DNA from: Palsa-295 sp963781105 | Lineage (GTDB): Bacteria > Acidobacteriota > Terriglobia > Acidiferrales > UBA7541 | Assembly: GCA_963781105.1 (NCBI GenBank) | Contig: CAWAED010000001.1 | Location: 186,001 to 250,000, forward strand | DNA length: 64,000 bases | Reading direction: 5' to 3' | Shown here: piece after piece, positions 8,310 through 16,321 of the stretch | Position numbering within the stretch: position 1 is the first letter of the stretch | Layout: each line of letters opens with the position of its first letter | Notes under the pieces: model-generated | Seen by the model: only the letters and a program-made list of their open reading frames with translations | The model's database searches: none | Told to the model about the DNA's origin: nothing | Translations under genes and position numbers: made by a program

Positions 8310-8774
8310 TCAAGACCGACGCCGCTTGCGATTCTTCCTGAACGGTCCGACAAAGAAAGTCATCAGCGCTTTTCCAACTAACCGGCGGCCTCCGTCGCGG
8401 ACGTCGCAATCCACGACGGCGATGTGCCGGCCGATGCGTACAACGTTGGCTTCGGCGATAACGCTGCCTCCCTCCACCGCCTCAAGGTAATTGATCTTCA
8501 TCTCGATCGTCGCCACTCGCGTTCCCGGCGGACAAGCCATGTAGGACGCCAGTCCTCCCGCCGTATCCGCTAGCGCCGCGAGCACGCCTCCATGCACAAC
8601 TCCGTGCACTTGCAAGTGCTGCTCGTTCACATTCATTTTCAGGATGACCTTGCCTCGTTTCGCTTCCACCAATACAAATCCAAATTGCTTCGCCGTGTTG
8701 TTTTCCTGCAGGCGACGGCGAAGTTCTTCGGCAGCCATTTGCTCGATAGATTCGGGCGTGCGCGATCGTGGCAT
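8310..8774 (-). CDS. Hotdog-fold thioesterase (PaaI/4HBT-type)
   Basis: A 154-residue acyl-CoA thioesterase-like protein. The active-site helix is seen as VHGGVLAALADTAGGLAS, matching the H-G-G-x4-L-x-D pattern of the PaaI/YdiI group, where the Asp is catalytic. The flanking N-terminal helix (about 15 residues) and basic C-terminus are unremarkable. It begins 1 nt after the stop of the SDR gene, suggesting an operon for lipid or aromatic acyl-CoA metabolism. The acyl substrate cannot be read from the sequence. Confidence 0.85.
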   Translation of the reverse strand: MPRSRTPESIEQMAAEELRRRLQENNTAKQFGFVLVEAKRGKVILKMNVNEQHLQVHGVVHGGVLAALADTAGGLASYMACPPGTRVATIEMKINYLEAVEGGSVIAEANVVRIGRHIAVVDCDVRDGGRRLVGKALMTFFVGPFRKNRKRRRS

Positions 8775-8775
8775 G

Positions 8776-9540
8776 TCAGTACGCGGTTACGCCTCCGTCG
8801 AGCGGGAAGGAGGCTCCGGTGACCCAGGAAGCTTCGTCCGAAGCGAGATATACGGCCATCATAGCCACATCCTCCGGCGTTCCCATTCGTCCCAACGGGA
8901 TTTCATTGATCCTTCTTTGAATCTCGGCCTCGGCGTTGGCCGCCCGACGAATGGATTGCATTCCCAGCTCCGTCTCGACGATTGTAGGACAGATGCAGTT
9001 CACGCGAATCTTGTCCTGCGCGTGGTCAATCGCCATCGCTCGGGTCAGCCCGGATACGCCGGCTTTCGCCGCGCAATAGGCCGCCCGCTCTTTGCGCGCC
9101 ACGAGCCCCAGGACTGAACCAATATTGACGATCGAGCCGCCCCCTGCCCTACGAAGCGCCGGCAACGCGTCTCGCGAAACCAAGAAGGTTCCGGTCAAAT
9201 TAGTCGAGATCACCTTCTGCCAAGCTTCGTCCGACGTGTGCTCCGCCGTCGCCACAACCACAGCTCCAGCGTTGTTCACAATCGTGTTAAGCCGCCCGAA
9301 ATGCCGCTCGCTTTGGGATAACGCTGCGGTCACGGAACCGGTTTGGGTGACGTCACAGACCAATGCAAGCGCAGCGCCGCCCGCAGACTCGATTTCGCGC
9401 ACGACCGTTGCCAGCGGCTCCTTTCGGCGTCCCGCCACCACCACTTGCGCGCCTTGGCCGCCGAATGCCAGCGCGCAGGCCCGTCCTATGCCGGTGCCTC
9501 CTCCCGTAATAAACGCTACCTTGCCTGAAAGTCGCAGCAT
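8776..9540 (-). CDS. SDR-family NAD(P)-dependent oxidoreductase
   Basis: A 254-residue classical short-chain dehydrogenase/reductase with Rossmann-fold motif TGGGTGIG (about residues 12-19), the NNAG motif near residue 89, catalytic Ser in IVNIGSVLG, and Tyr/Lys in YCAAK. The C-terminal PEDVAMMAVYLASDEASWVT and PLDGG elements are typical of FabG-like and glucose dehydrogenase-like members. It lies directly upstream of a hotdog thioesterase, so a role in acyl-CoA or fatty-acid metabolism is plausible. Substrate is unknown. Confidence 0.88.
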   Translation of the reverse strand: MLRLSGKVAFITGGGTGIGRACALAFGGQGAQVVVAGRRKEPLATVVREIESAGGAALALVCDVTQTGSVTAALSQSERHFGRLNTIVNNAGAVVVATAEHTSDEAWQKVISTNLTGTFLVSRDALPALRRAGGGSIVNIGSVLGLVARKERAAYCAAKAGVSGLTRAMAIDHAQDKIRVNCICPTIVETELGMQSIRRAANAEAEIQRRINEIPLGRMGTPEDVAMMAVYLASDEASWVTGASFPLDGGVTAY

Positions 9541-9689
9541 CGAGAATGCCCGCTCGCTCGTCTAATGGCAGACGGGAAGGCGCGAATCTAGCATCCCGTC
9601 GCTATCAGGTGCAAGTTAATGGCGCCTTGGCTTGCCGATTCGGTCTCGCGGCATGGCGGTGCCGGCTGGTAGACTCCCCGGGGACAAAC

Positions 9690-10841
9690 ATGAAGATTGG
9701 GATCACGTGCTATCCAACGTATGGCGGCTCTGGAGTAGTGGCAACCGAGCTGGGGATCGAACTTGCGGCGCGCGGCCACGAAGTCCATTTCATCAGCTAT
9801 GCGATGCCTATCCGGCTCAGCTCCACCTACGAACGGATCTACTTCCACGAGGTGGAAGTCACGTCGTATCCTCTCTTCGACCACCCTCCCTACACGCTCG
9901 CGCTCGCGACCAAGATGAGCGAAGTGGCCGAGCAAGCTGGGCTCGACCTGCTGCATGTCCACTATGCGATCCCGCACTCGGTGAGCGCATTGCTGGCGCG
10001 CTTGATGGCACAACCGAAGAAATTGCCGTTTATCACCACTCTGCACGGTACGGACATCACCCTAGTTGGAAACGATCGCAGTTACCTGCCCATCACGCGG
10101 TTTTCCATCGAGCAAAGTGACGGGGTGACGTCCATCTCAAAATATCTGCGCGAACGAACCATTCGAGAATTCGAAATCAAGCGGTCCATCGAGGTCATAC
10201 CGAACTTCGTCAACTGTGACTTGTACAAACGCTGTGACGACCAGAGCGCTCGGAAACAATGGGCCAAAAACGGCGAACCGATCCTGATGCACCTCTCGAA
10301 TTTTCGCCCAGTGAAGCGCATCACCGACGTTGTGGAAATGTTCGCCCTGGTGCGCGAAAAAATCCCTGCAAAATTGGTGATGATGGGCGACGGCCCAGAT
10401 CGGGGCGCCGCCGAATACATCGTGCGCAAACAACATCTATCGAAAGACGTGTTTTTCATGGGCAAGCAAGATCGCGTGCAGGAAAAACTGGGCCTCGCCG
10501 ATCTGTTTCTCCTGCCCAGCGACGAAGAATCGTTTGGCTTGGCGGCGCTCGAAGCCATGGCCTGCGAAGTCCCGGTAATCGCGAGCGATGTCGGCGGCCT
10601 GCCAGAAGTGGTGACTCACGGCGCGGACGGCTATTTGATTCCGCCACGGGACGTCGAGGCTGGAGCGCGTTATGCGCTCGAGATTCTCACGCGTTCCGAC
10701 CGTGGGCGGTCGATGGGCCAGCAAGCGAGGGTGCATGCCAGAGCGAAATATTGCGCCAACGATGTCATTCCGCAATACGAGAGGTACTACGAGAAAGTGC
10801 TCGAACAAACCGGCGCGGTTCGGCAAGTGTCTGCGCTGTGA
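9690..10841 (+). CDS. bshA: N-acetyl-alpha-D-glucosaminyl L-malate synthase
   Basis: A 383-residue GT4 glycosyltransferase that joins UDP-GlcNAc to L-malate, the first step of bacillithiol synthesis. The N-terminus KIGITCYPTYGGSGVVATEL and HEVHFISYAMPIRL closely follow Bacillus BshA, as do the FHEVEV, PPYTLALATKM and LLHVHYAIPHSV segments. The C-terminal domain has the nucleotide-sugar site LLPSDEESFGLAALEAMA. The frame is open further upstream, but the ATG at 9690 gives the family N-terminus. It is a single gene here; bshB and bshC are not in the window. Confidence 0.9.
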   Translation: MKIGITCYPTYGGSGVVATELGIELAARGHEVHFISYAMPIRLSSTYERIYFHEVEVTSYPLFDHPPYTLALATKMSEVAEQAGLDLLHVHYAIPHSVSALLARLMAQPKKLPFITTLHGTDITLVGNDRSYLPITRFSIEQSDGVTSISKYLRERTIREFEIKRSIEVIPNFVNCDLYKRCDDQSARKQWAKNGEPILMHLSNFRPVKRITDVVEMFALVREKIPAKLVMMGDGPDRGAAEYIVRKQHLSKDVFFMGKQDRVQEKLGLADLFLLPSDEESFGLAALEAMACEVPVIASDVGGLPEVVTHGADGYLIPPRDVEAGARYALEILTRSDRGRSMGQQARVHARAKYCANDVIPQYERYYEKVLEQTGAVRQVSAL

Positions 10842-10979
10842 CCGTCGGCCAGCGATCGAAGGTGTGCTCCCCGAGCGTGACCTGAGGTAATTTTTGTCGC
10901 CGCCGAGCAATTTATTTACGTTACAGCGACCTCTGTAGTCCCGTAACTCATTCATAAAAAAGAATATATCTACAAGTCT

Positions 10980-10996
10980 CTGGCAAGGTTCGTGCT
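10980..10996 (+). promoter_or_regulatory. Possible sigma-54 (-24/-12) promoter
   Basis: The sequence CTGGCAAGGTTCGTGCT has the invariant GG-N10-GC spacing of sigma-54 promoters and differs from the consensus TGGCACG-N4-TTGC at two places. It lies 44 nt before the start of the DUF5818-like gene, a fitting distance. No enhancer-binding site was identified. Confidence 0.4.
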
Positions 10997-11040
10997 TCTG
11001 TCCTCTCTGGGCCCAGCCGCTTGATTACGACGGAGAGAAA

Positions 11041-11385
11041 ATGAAACATCTATTCGCGGTCGCTGCCGTTTTCGGATTGGCCTTATGTGTCGCGGTTCCC
11101 TCGGCGAGCCCGAAATCAAACTTGAGTTCAGTCTCCGCAATCCCACACTTCTTCTTCCAACAGCAGTCTGACTCCAAGGATCAGCCGCAAAAATTTGAAG
11201 GAACAATCGTATCCAAAAACGGCGAGCTTTTTGTGTTGCGGGATGACGTCAACAACGTCTGGTACCACTTGGATGATCAACAAAAGGCCGAGAAATTCGC
11301 CGGCAAGAAAGTGCAGGTAATCGGCATCCTGGACGGACACGTGGACGAGATACGGATCCAAAGCATTCAGGAAGAAAAAAGCTGA
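11041..11385 (+). CDS. Secreted DUF5818-like small protein
   Basis: A 114-residue protein with a Sec-type signal peptide (basic MKHL, hydrophobic core to about residue 20, small residues near 22-24). The mature part has FEGTIVSKNGELFVLRDD, WYHLDDQQKAEKFAGKKVQV and a C-terminal beta strand region. This is the small beta-barrel (OB-like) pattern of DUF5818 proteins common in acidobacteria, whose function is unknown. GGAGAG precedes the ATG. A sigma-54-like promoter lies upstream, so expression may be condition-dependent. The DUF number is from recognition and not checked. Confidence 0.75.
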   Translation: MKHLFAVAAVFGLALCVAVPSASPKSNLSSVSAIPHFFFQQQSDSKDQPQKFEGTIVSKNGELFVLRDDVNNVWYHLDDQQKAEKFAGKKVQVIGILDGHVDEIRIQSIQEEKS

Positions 11386-11451
11386 CGAGAACTATCCGCT
11401 ACAGCTACCACGGCGCCAAGTCGAATCCCCGACGACTCTAACTGAAACGGG

Positions 11452-12222
11452 TCAGCGCTCGGCGATCGGTACTGGCTGCACGGTTTGGACGATCGTGTCA
11501 ATGTCGTCCTGCGTGATTTTGCCGCCAGAACCTGCAGCAACCGTCAGAATGAATCGATACTGCCGGTCGCGGTCGTCGAACACCCGCAGAGCGACCGGGC
11601 GCTGCTTCGCCGGATCTCCAAACTGAAACCCGCGAATTTTTCCCCACTCGAACGAATAAAATTGGCCGTCCGCCTGTAGATCGAATCCGAACGAAAGCTT
11701 CCACAGCAAAAGTGCGTTTAATCGTAGCGCCTCGCGCACGTCGTTTAGCGGCGAAAGCTGCGCGGGCGAAGACCCGTACACTGCCTGATATAGCTCGTAA
11801 TTTGTGTTGATCGGCTTGTCTGCAAATACGGTTGCAAACTTTTGGTATTCGGTGGGATTGGCGGTTTTCATCGCGCGTACCGTATCTACTTGCGATTCGG
11901 GATCGAAGAAGACGACGACTTGCCCCGCGTCGTAGCGAAACTGGGTGGTGGTGAGCGAGCCGACTGGTTTTGGGTTACCGGGCCACGGAGAATTGAATTC
12001 GTAATCGTACGCCTTCAGTACTGATCCCTTCGCAGGCGTAGTGGGAGCCGGCAACGGCTGCGGTACCGTCGCGAGCCAGGGGTTTTCAGAGGTCCAAAGT
12101 TTCGCTTCGATCCACGTGAGAGTCTGCAGTCCAAATTTCACGCTATAGGCGGCAACCAAAAATACTATGACGAGCAGTATGATCGCCGACCGTGCGCCAT
12201 TCTTTTCTGAGTCTTCGCTCAT
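11452..12222 (-). CDS. Membrane-anchored protein of unknown function
   Basis: A 256-residue protein with a short acidic cytoplasmic N-terminus, one membrane helix at about residues 12-33, and a soluble C-terminal domain of about 220 residues, which would be outside the inner membrane. A Pro/Thr-rich linker (about 50-66) follows the helix. No catalytic motif or known domain was recognised. It stands alone between the DUF5818-like gene (convergent) and the LytS-type kinase gene, which lies upstream on the same strand. The gap to that kinase is 126 nt, so co-transcription is possible but not evident. Confidence 0.65.
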   Translation of the reverse strand: MSEDSEKNGARSAIILLVIVFLVAAYSVKFGLQTLTWIEAKLWTSENPWLATVPQPLPAPTTPAKGSVLKAYDYEFNSPWPGNPKPVGSLTTTQFRYDAGQVVVFFDPESQVDTVRAMKTANPTEYQKFATVFADKPINTNYELYQAVYGSSPAQLSPLNDVREALRLNALLLWKLSFGFDLQADGQFYSFEWGKIRGFQFGDPAKQRPVALRVFDDRDRQYRFILTVAAGSGGKITQDDIDTIVQTVQPVPIAER

Positions 12223-12348
12223 TCCACCGGTTCGCCTAAAAGGATTTATCGAGCGCGGTCATTCTACGCCATCGGCGGCGGCAATGTGGCGAAATGAATG
12301 CGCAGCCTACACAGACGACCGCTGCGCGGAGCGCTGTCGTGTGAAAGG

Positions 12349-13665
12349 TCACAGCCCCGCGAACGGCTCCGCCGTGGCCAGCTCCGGAATTTCAATGTGA
12401 ATCTGCGTGCCCTTCCCTTCCTGGCTGCGGATATCCATCTTGAATTGGTCGCCGTACAGCAAGCGCAGACGCTCGTGGACGTTGCTGATTCCGATTCCTC
12501 CGCCGTACACGTCCGCCAGGCGTTCGGTGGGTATCCCCATTCCATTGTCGGAGATTTCAATCAGCAAACGACCGTCAACCTGTCGAGTGCGCAAGTGAAT
12601 TTGCCCGCCTTCGAGCTTGGGCGCCAGTCCATGCTTGATCGAATTTTCCACCATGGGCTGCAGCAACATGCTGGGGACGAACGTTTCCAGGGTCTGCTCG
12701 TCAATTTCTTTGAAAATCTGCAATTTATCACGCCCGAAGCGGATCACTTCAATATCCAGGTAGTTGTCTATGAATTCGAGTTCCTCGCGCAGCGGCACGA
12801 AGGTTTCGTGCTTGCGCAAAAGCCGCCGCAGAATGTTGGAAAGCTTCAGCACCACTCCGCGCGCCATGTCTGGATCGAAACGGATCAGCGAAGAGACCGT
12901 GTTCAGCGTGTTGAACAGAAAGTGCGGATTAATTTGGCTGGTCAGCGCGTCCATGCGCGCTTTGAGCAGCAGCTGCTGGTTCTGCTCCAGGTTCATCTCG
13001 ATGCGCGTGTTATTCCAGATCTTGATGGCCATCGCCACGCACATCATCGAAGACATCACGATCAGCAGCGCATAGCCCCAATTCGTGGGTCGGTAGAAAA
13101 AGAGCCACTGGTCTTTCACTGCCTGCGCGAGTTCAATTTCGCCGACGGTCACCGCGACGCATGCAAAGAGCGGCAGCATCGCCCAATTCCCCTTGCGATA
13201 ACGAATCAGCTTCCAAATCCATTCGGGGATGCTGAGAAAAAGAAACGGACCGAAGTGCCAAACATCCTCTTTCTCGGGAATCGCCTCGCGCACGAAACCA
13301 GCCAGCAAACCCACCAGTGCCGCCCAGGGACTCGACAGCCATTCGTGATTGCCGAACGCCGGCAGGCTGATCAAGGACCCGCCTAGCAGACCGACGATGC
13401 GTCCACCGATCAATCCCATCAGAAACGAGCCTTCCAGCGTGAGATCGAAAAAACGGTAGCCGACGAGCCGCAACAGCACGCCAATCGCGAGCGGCGGCGT
13501 GAGGAAGAGCAGCAACATCACTTTTTGGTCGGAGTCGCGAATCTCGGTGAAAAGAAGATTGCGGAACGAACGAAAACGAACGAGCAAAGCCGCAAGAGAC
13601 GCCGCGAAACCCACCTTCAGCACCAGTGCGAACATCAATTCTTGCGTGCCAATCAGTGTGTTCAT
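12349..13665 (-). CDS. LytS-family sensor histidine kinase
   Basis: A 438-residue sensor kinase. The N-terminal half (about residues 1-225) has six or so membrane segments of the 5TM-LYT type, with sequences such as RIVGLLGGSLISLPAFG. The His_kinase domain has the phosphorylation motif SQINPHFLFNTLNTVSSL near residue 240, and the ATPase domain has the N-box LLQPMVENSIKHGL and the G-box SDNGMGIP. Such kinases normally act with a LytTR response regulator, but none is adjacent; one is encoded at 58750-59520 beside another LytS kinase. The ligand is unknown; cell-wall or pyruvate/osmotic sensing are known roles in the family. Confidence 0.88.
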   Translation of the reverse strand: MNTLIGTQELMFALVLKVGFAASLAALLVRFRSFRNLLFTEIRDSDQKVMLLLFLTPPLAIGVLLRLVGYRFFDLTLEGSFLMGLIGGRIVGLLGGSLISLPAFGNHEWLSSPWAALVGLLAGFVREAIPEKEDVWHFGPFLFLSIPEWIWKLIRYRKGNWAMLPLFACVAVTVGEIELAQAVKDQWLFFYRPTNWGYALLIVMSSMMCVAMAIKIWNNTRIEMNLEQNQQLLLKARMDALTSQINPHFLFNTLNTVSSLIRFDPDMARGVVLKLSNILRRLLRKHETFVPLREELEFIDNYLDIEVIRFGRDKLQIFKEIDEQTLETFVPSMLLQPMVENSIKHGLAPKLEGGQIHLRTRQVDGRLLIEISDNGMGIPTERLADVYGGGIGISNVHERLRLLYGDQFKMDIRSQEGKGTQIHIEIPELATAEPFAGL

Positions 13666-13835
13666 TTTGCGCGCAGCGTGCGCTTCCCGGATCGTCCCTG
13701 AGCTACGTTAGCCAAAGCAGACAGCGATGTAAAGAGAACGAGCCATGGTGATGCATGAAGTCACCAACGCTTTGATGTGTCCATTCAGACGCGACGGCGG
13801 GCTATCCCGGCAAGCCTGCTATAATCAAAACCTCG

Positions 13836-14483
13836 ATGAAGCGACGCAAAAAAACCGGCAACTCCAGCAAGGCTCGCGTGGTCGCGAAAGCGCAATTGCC
13901 CACGGGCTTCGGCGACTTCCAAATTTTCGGCATTGAAGGACGCAAGTCAGGCGAAGAAGCCGTGGCGATTCAGCATGGCGTTCCGAATGATCGCGCGGGA
14001 CGTTCAACGAACGGAGGCAAAGCGCCGCTGGTGCGAGTGCACTCGCAATGTCTGACAGGGGACGTTTTTACGTCGGAGCGTTGCGATTGCCGCGCACAAT
14101 TGGAATTGTCCTTGCGCAAGATCGCCAAGGAACCCACCGGCGTACTGCTGTACTTGCCGCAAGAAGGCCGCGGCATCGGGTTGATCAATAAATTGAAGGC
14201 TTACGAGCTGCAAGATGCCGGCCTCGACACGGTAGAGGCCAATCGCCGCCTCGGCTTCGCGGACGATGCCCGCGATTACGAGTTTGCCGCCGAAGCGCTC
14301 AAAGCGCTCGGCATCCGCGCCGTTCGCCTGCTCTCCAATAATCCCGATAAGGTGCAGCAATTGCAGCGCGCAGGCGTTCGCGTCGTTGAACGCGTACCCT
14401 GCAGGCCGCGCACCAGCCGCCATTCCGCTTCGTATTTGCGCACCAAGAAAGATAAGCTCGGGCATCTGCTGTCCGGCCTCTAG
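13836..14483 (+). CDS. ribA: GTP cyclohydrolase II
   Basis: A 215-residue enzyme for the first step of riboflavin synthesis, opening the GTP imidazole ring with loss of formate and pyrophosphate. The zinc site is C-x10-C-x-C in HSQCLTGDVFTSERCDCRAQ. Further family motifs are LLYLPQEGRGIGLINKLKAY, DTVEAN and the C-terminal VRLLSNNPDK. The N-terminus has about 20 extra basic residues before the catalytic domain. No RibB domain is fused. It stands alone on the plus strand, divergent from the LytS kinase gene. Confidence 0.93.
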   Translation: MKRRKKTGNSSKARVVAKAQLPTGFGDFQIFGIEGRKSGEEAVAIQHGVPNDRAGRSTNGGKAPLVRVHSQCLTGDVFTSERCDCRAQLELSLRKIAKEPTGVLLYLPQEGRGIGLINKLKAYELQDAGLDTVEANRRLGFADDARDYEFAAEALKALGIRAVRLLSNNPDKVQQLQRAGVRVVERVPCRPRTSRHSASYLRTKKDKLGHLLSGL

Positions 14484-14598
14484 TTATCCGCTGTAACCTC
14501 TAATTCGTTTGACAGGCGTCGACTCCCCAGCACAACCTAAGCACGCGAGGACCGCGCGCGAATCGTTAGCGTCCGGTTCTGAGGGAGGCGCCACACCT

Positions 14599-15021
14599 AT
14601 GAACGAACAAAATTCGCTAGACGTTGCCCTGGCGTTCGTGGCGAAGATCAACTCCCACGACGTAAACGGCCTGGTGGAACTGATGACTGCGGATCACGTC
14701 TTCGTGGACGCCCTAGGCAGCACATTTCGCGGCGCCGAGCAGATGCGGCAGGGCTGGAAAGGTTATTTCGCTTTATTCCCCGACTATTCCATCGAAGTGA
14801 CGGACCAATTCAATCGGGGTGACGTGGTCGCGATGTTCGGAAAGGCTCGCGGCACATTCGCCGTCAACGGCAAATTGCCGAGGGAGAATTTTTGGGAAAT
14901 ACCCGCTGCGTGGAGAGCGGTCGTCAAAGATGCCCACGTTGCGGAATGGCGCGTCTATTGCGACAACGATCCTGCGCGCAAAATCATGGCAGCCAACACG
15001 CCCTCCAAACCCGTGCGCTAA
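14599..15021 (+). CDS. SnoaL-like/NTF2-like protein
   Basis: A 140-residue protein of the NTF2-like alpha+beta barrel type (SnoaL-like). Typical are the N-terminal ALAFVAKINSHDVNGLVELM helix-turn, TADHVFVDALGSTFRG, and FPDYSIEVTD. A GGGAGG ribosome binding site at 14583-14588 supports the ATG at 14599; the open frame extends upstream without another good start. Members are isomerases, hydrolases or ligand-binding proteins, and no function can be assigned. Its last 4 nt overlap the 3' end of thiS on the other strand. Confidence 0.75.
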   Translation: MNEQNSLDVALAFVAKINSHDVNGLVELMTADHVFVDALGSTFRGAEQMRQGWKGYFALFPDYSIEVTDQFNRGDVVAMFGKARGTFAVNGKLPRENFWEIPAAWRAVVKDAHVAEWRVYCDNDPARKIMAANTPSKPVR

Positions 15022-15218
15022 CCTCCGCCGACGAAATGCACGATCTCGAATTTGTCGTTTGGTTCGACCTGAGTTTGATTCCAATCGGCGCGCGGCAGGA
15101 TATTCAGATTTCGCTCGATGGCCACGCGGTCGCGCGGCATGCCCAGGTGTTCCAGCATCCCCGTGATATTCAGGCCGTCGGGTATTTCGCGATGCTCGCC
15201 GTTAATCGTTACGGTCAT
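15018..15218 (-). CDS. thiS: Sulfur carrier protein ThiS
   Basis: A 66-residue ubiquitin-fold protein beginning MTVTINGEHREIPDG and ending VHFVGGG. The C-terminal Gly-Gly is thiocarboxylated to donate sulfur for the thiazole ring of thiamine. The middle segment RVAIERNLNILPRADW is typical of the family. It starts inside the last codons of the preceding gene (4-nt overlap, ATGA), so translation is probably coupled. thiG, thiF and other thiamine genes are not in the window. Confidence 0.88.
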   Translation of the reverse strand: MTVTINGEHREIPDGLNITGMLEHLGMPRDRVAIERNLNILPRADWNQTQVEPNDKFEIVHFVGGG

Positions 15219-15835
15219 TGCGCGGCGCCGGCGCCAGGACTTTTCCCGCGCGTGCGCATCGCGAAGCGAATCTCATCTTTCCACGCATCCGCTTGCACAT
15301 TAATCACTAACGACAAATCACCCTTGCCGAGCGGCGGCAGCGGAAAATGGATGCGCACGCGGCCCTGTTCGTCGCTCGTGCCGGTATAGCTGTCTCCGTC
15401 TAACGCTCCTTCGATGACGGCTTTCACCTGAGCGCCTACCTGGGGCTGGCGATCCGCTCGCCGTGAAACTTCGAGTTCGAGAGACACTTTGCCCGCCGAA
15501 AGCCACGAGCCCGGATTGAGCAATTGCACCTGAATGCCGTTAGGTCGGCTGGCCTGCGTGGCCACCTCGGCCGAAGCGATCTCCGCGTCCAATGCGCCAG
15601 AACGAATCGCTTCAATCACCGCGCGATGTTGTTCCTCCACGCGGCGGCGGAGTTCTTCAGGTGTGTACGGAGTCGCCCCAGCATCCTGTTCGTAATTGGA
15701 AGCACGGCGATGGAGGATGCGGCCATTCTGGTACACAGCGGTATCTATAATCGGATGGTTCGGGCCGCGGTCCTCGGTTTGCACGTGGAAGATCTGCTCA
15801 CCGACTTTGACGTCCGTATTGAACCCAGAACTCAT
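15215..15835 (-). CDS. Conserved protein of unknown function upstream of thiS
   Basis: A 206-residue protein beginning MSSGFNTDVKVGEQIFHVQT, followed by a segment with GPNHPIIDTAVYQNGRILHR. This opening is shared with proteins that I recall from acidobacteria but that have no assigned function. The C-terminal half (about residues 110-195) looks like a beta-sandwich with SLELEVSRRAD and GTSDEQGRVRIHFPLPPLG, an Ig-like or carboxypeptidase-regulatory-like pattern. No signal peptide is evident. The gene overlaps thiS by 4 nt. An alternative in-frame start at 15865 would add 10 residues. Confidence 0.65.
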   Translation of the reverse strand: MSSGFNTDVKVGEQIFHVQTEDRGPNHPIIDTAVYQNGRILHRRASNYEQDAGATPYTPEELRRRVEEQHRAVIEAIRSGALDAEIASAEVATQASRPNGIQVQLLNPGSWLSAGKVSLELEVSRRADRQPQVGAQVKAVIEGALDGDSYTGTSDEQGRVRIHFPLPPLGKGDLSLVINVQADAWKDEIRFAMRTRGKSPGAGAAQ

Positions 15836-15905
15836 CGACGGCCGTACCCTTTGCTCACCATACACTCAAGTGAAACACGCAATTGCGGTGTAATCGAGAG
15901 TTCAT

Positions 15906-15934
15906 TTGACCGGGTGCACTCGGGCCGTTATTAT
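15906..15934 (+). promoter_or_regulatory. Sigma-70-type promoter of nuo cluster 1
   Basis: TTGACC at 15906-15911 and TATTAT at 15929-15934 are separated by 17 nt, close to the -35/-10 consensus. The expected start of transcription is about 15941, only ~9 nt before the nuoA ATG at 15950, so the mRNA would be nearly leaderless and no Shine-Dalgarno is seen. Confidence 0.55.
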
Positions 15935-15949
15935 AGCAGCGCAACTAAA

Positions 15950-16321
15950 ATGAGCAGCAATTACCTCGACAACTATGGACCATTGTTGCTGATGTTTATA
16001 CTCGCCTGTGGTTTGGCGGGTGCTCTGATAGTCGTGTCCACGATCGTCGGCAAACATAAACGCTCGCGCGAGAAAGACCAACCGTATGAATGCGGCATCC
16101 GGCCCACGGGCGATGCTCGCGAACCAATCTCCGTCCAGTTCTACATGGTAGCCTTGCTGTTTATTCTGTTCGATATCGAGGCAATCTTCTTGTATCCCTG
16201 GGCGTTGGTTTATAGCGATCTGAAGGTCTTCGGTTTCGTGGAGATGCTTCTTTACATTATAATTTTACTGGCCGGTTACATTTACCTCTGGAAGAAGGGC
16301 GCGCTCGACTGGAGTCATTGA
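15950..16321 (+). CDS. nuoA: NADH-quinone oxidoreductase subunit A (cluster 1)
   Basis: A 123-residue membrane subunit of complex I with three helices. It has the family signatures YECGIRPTGDAR in the first loop and FYMVALLFILFDIEAIFLYP in the second helix, and ends with LWKKGALDWSH. NuoA contributes to the quinone channel at the junction of arm and membrane. The open frame extends back to 15524, but the ATG at 15950 gives the normal N-terminus and follows a good promoter. The stop overlaps the start of nuoC by 4 nt; nuoB, usually next, is absent. Confidence 0.94.
   Translation: MSSNYLDNYGPLLLMFILACGLAGALIVVSTIVGKHKRSREKDQPYECGIRPTGDAREPISVQFYMVALLFILFDIEAIFLYPWALVYSDLKVFGFVEMLLYIIILLAGYIYLWKKGALDWSH

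Noticed and set aside
12298..13386. Long plus-strand open frame opposite the LytS kinase
   Set aside because: Antisense shadow with His/Gln-rich composition.
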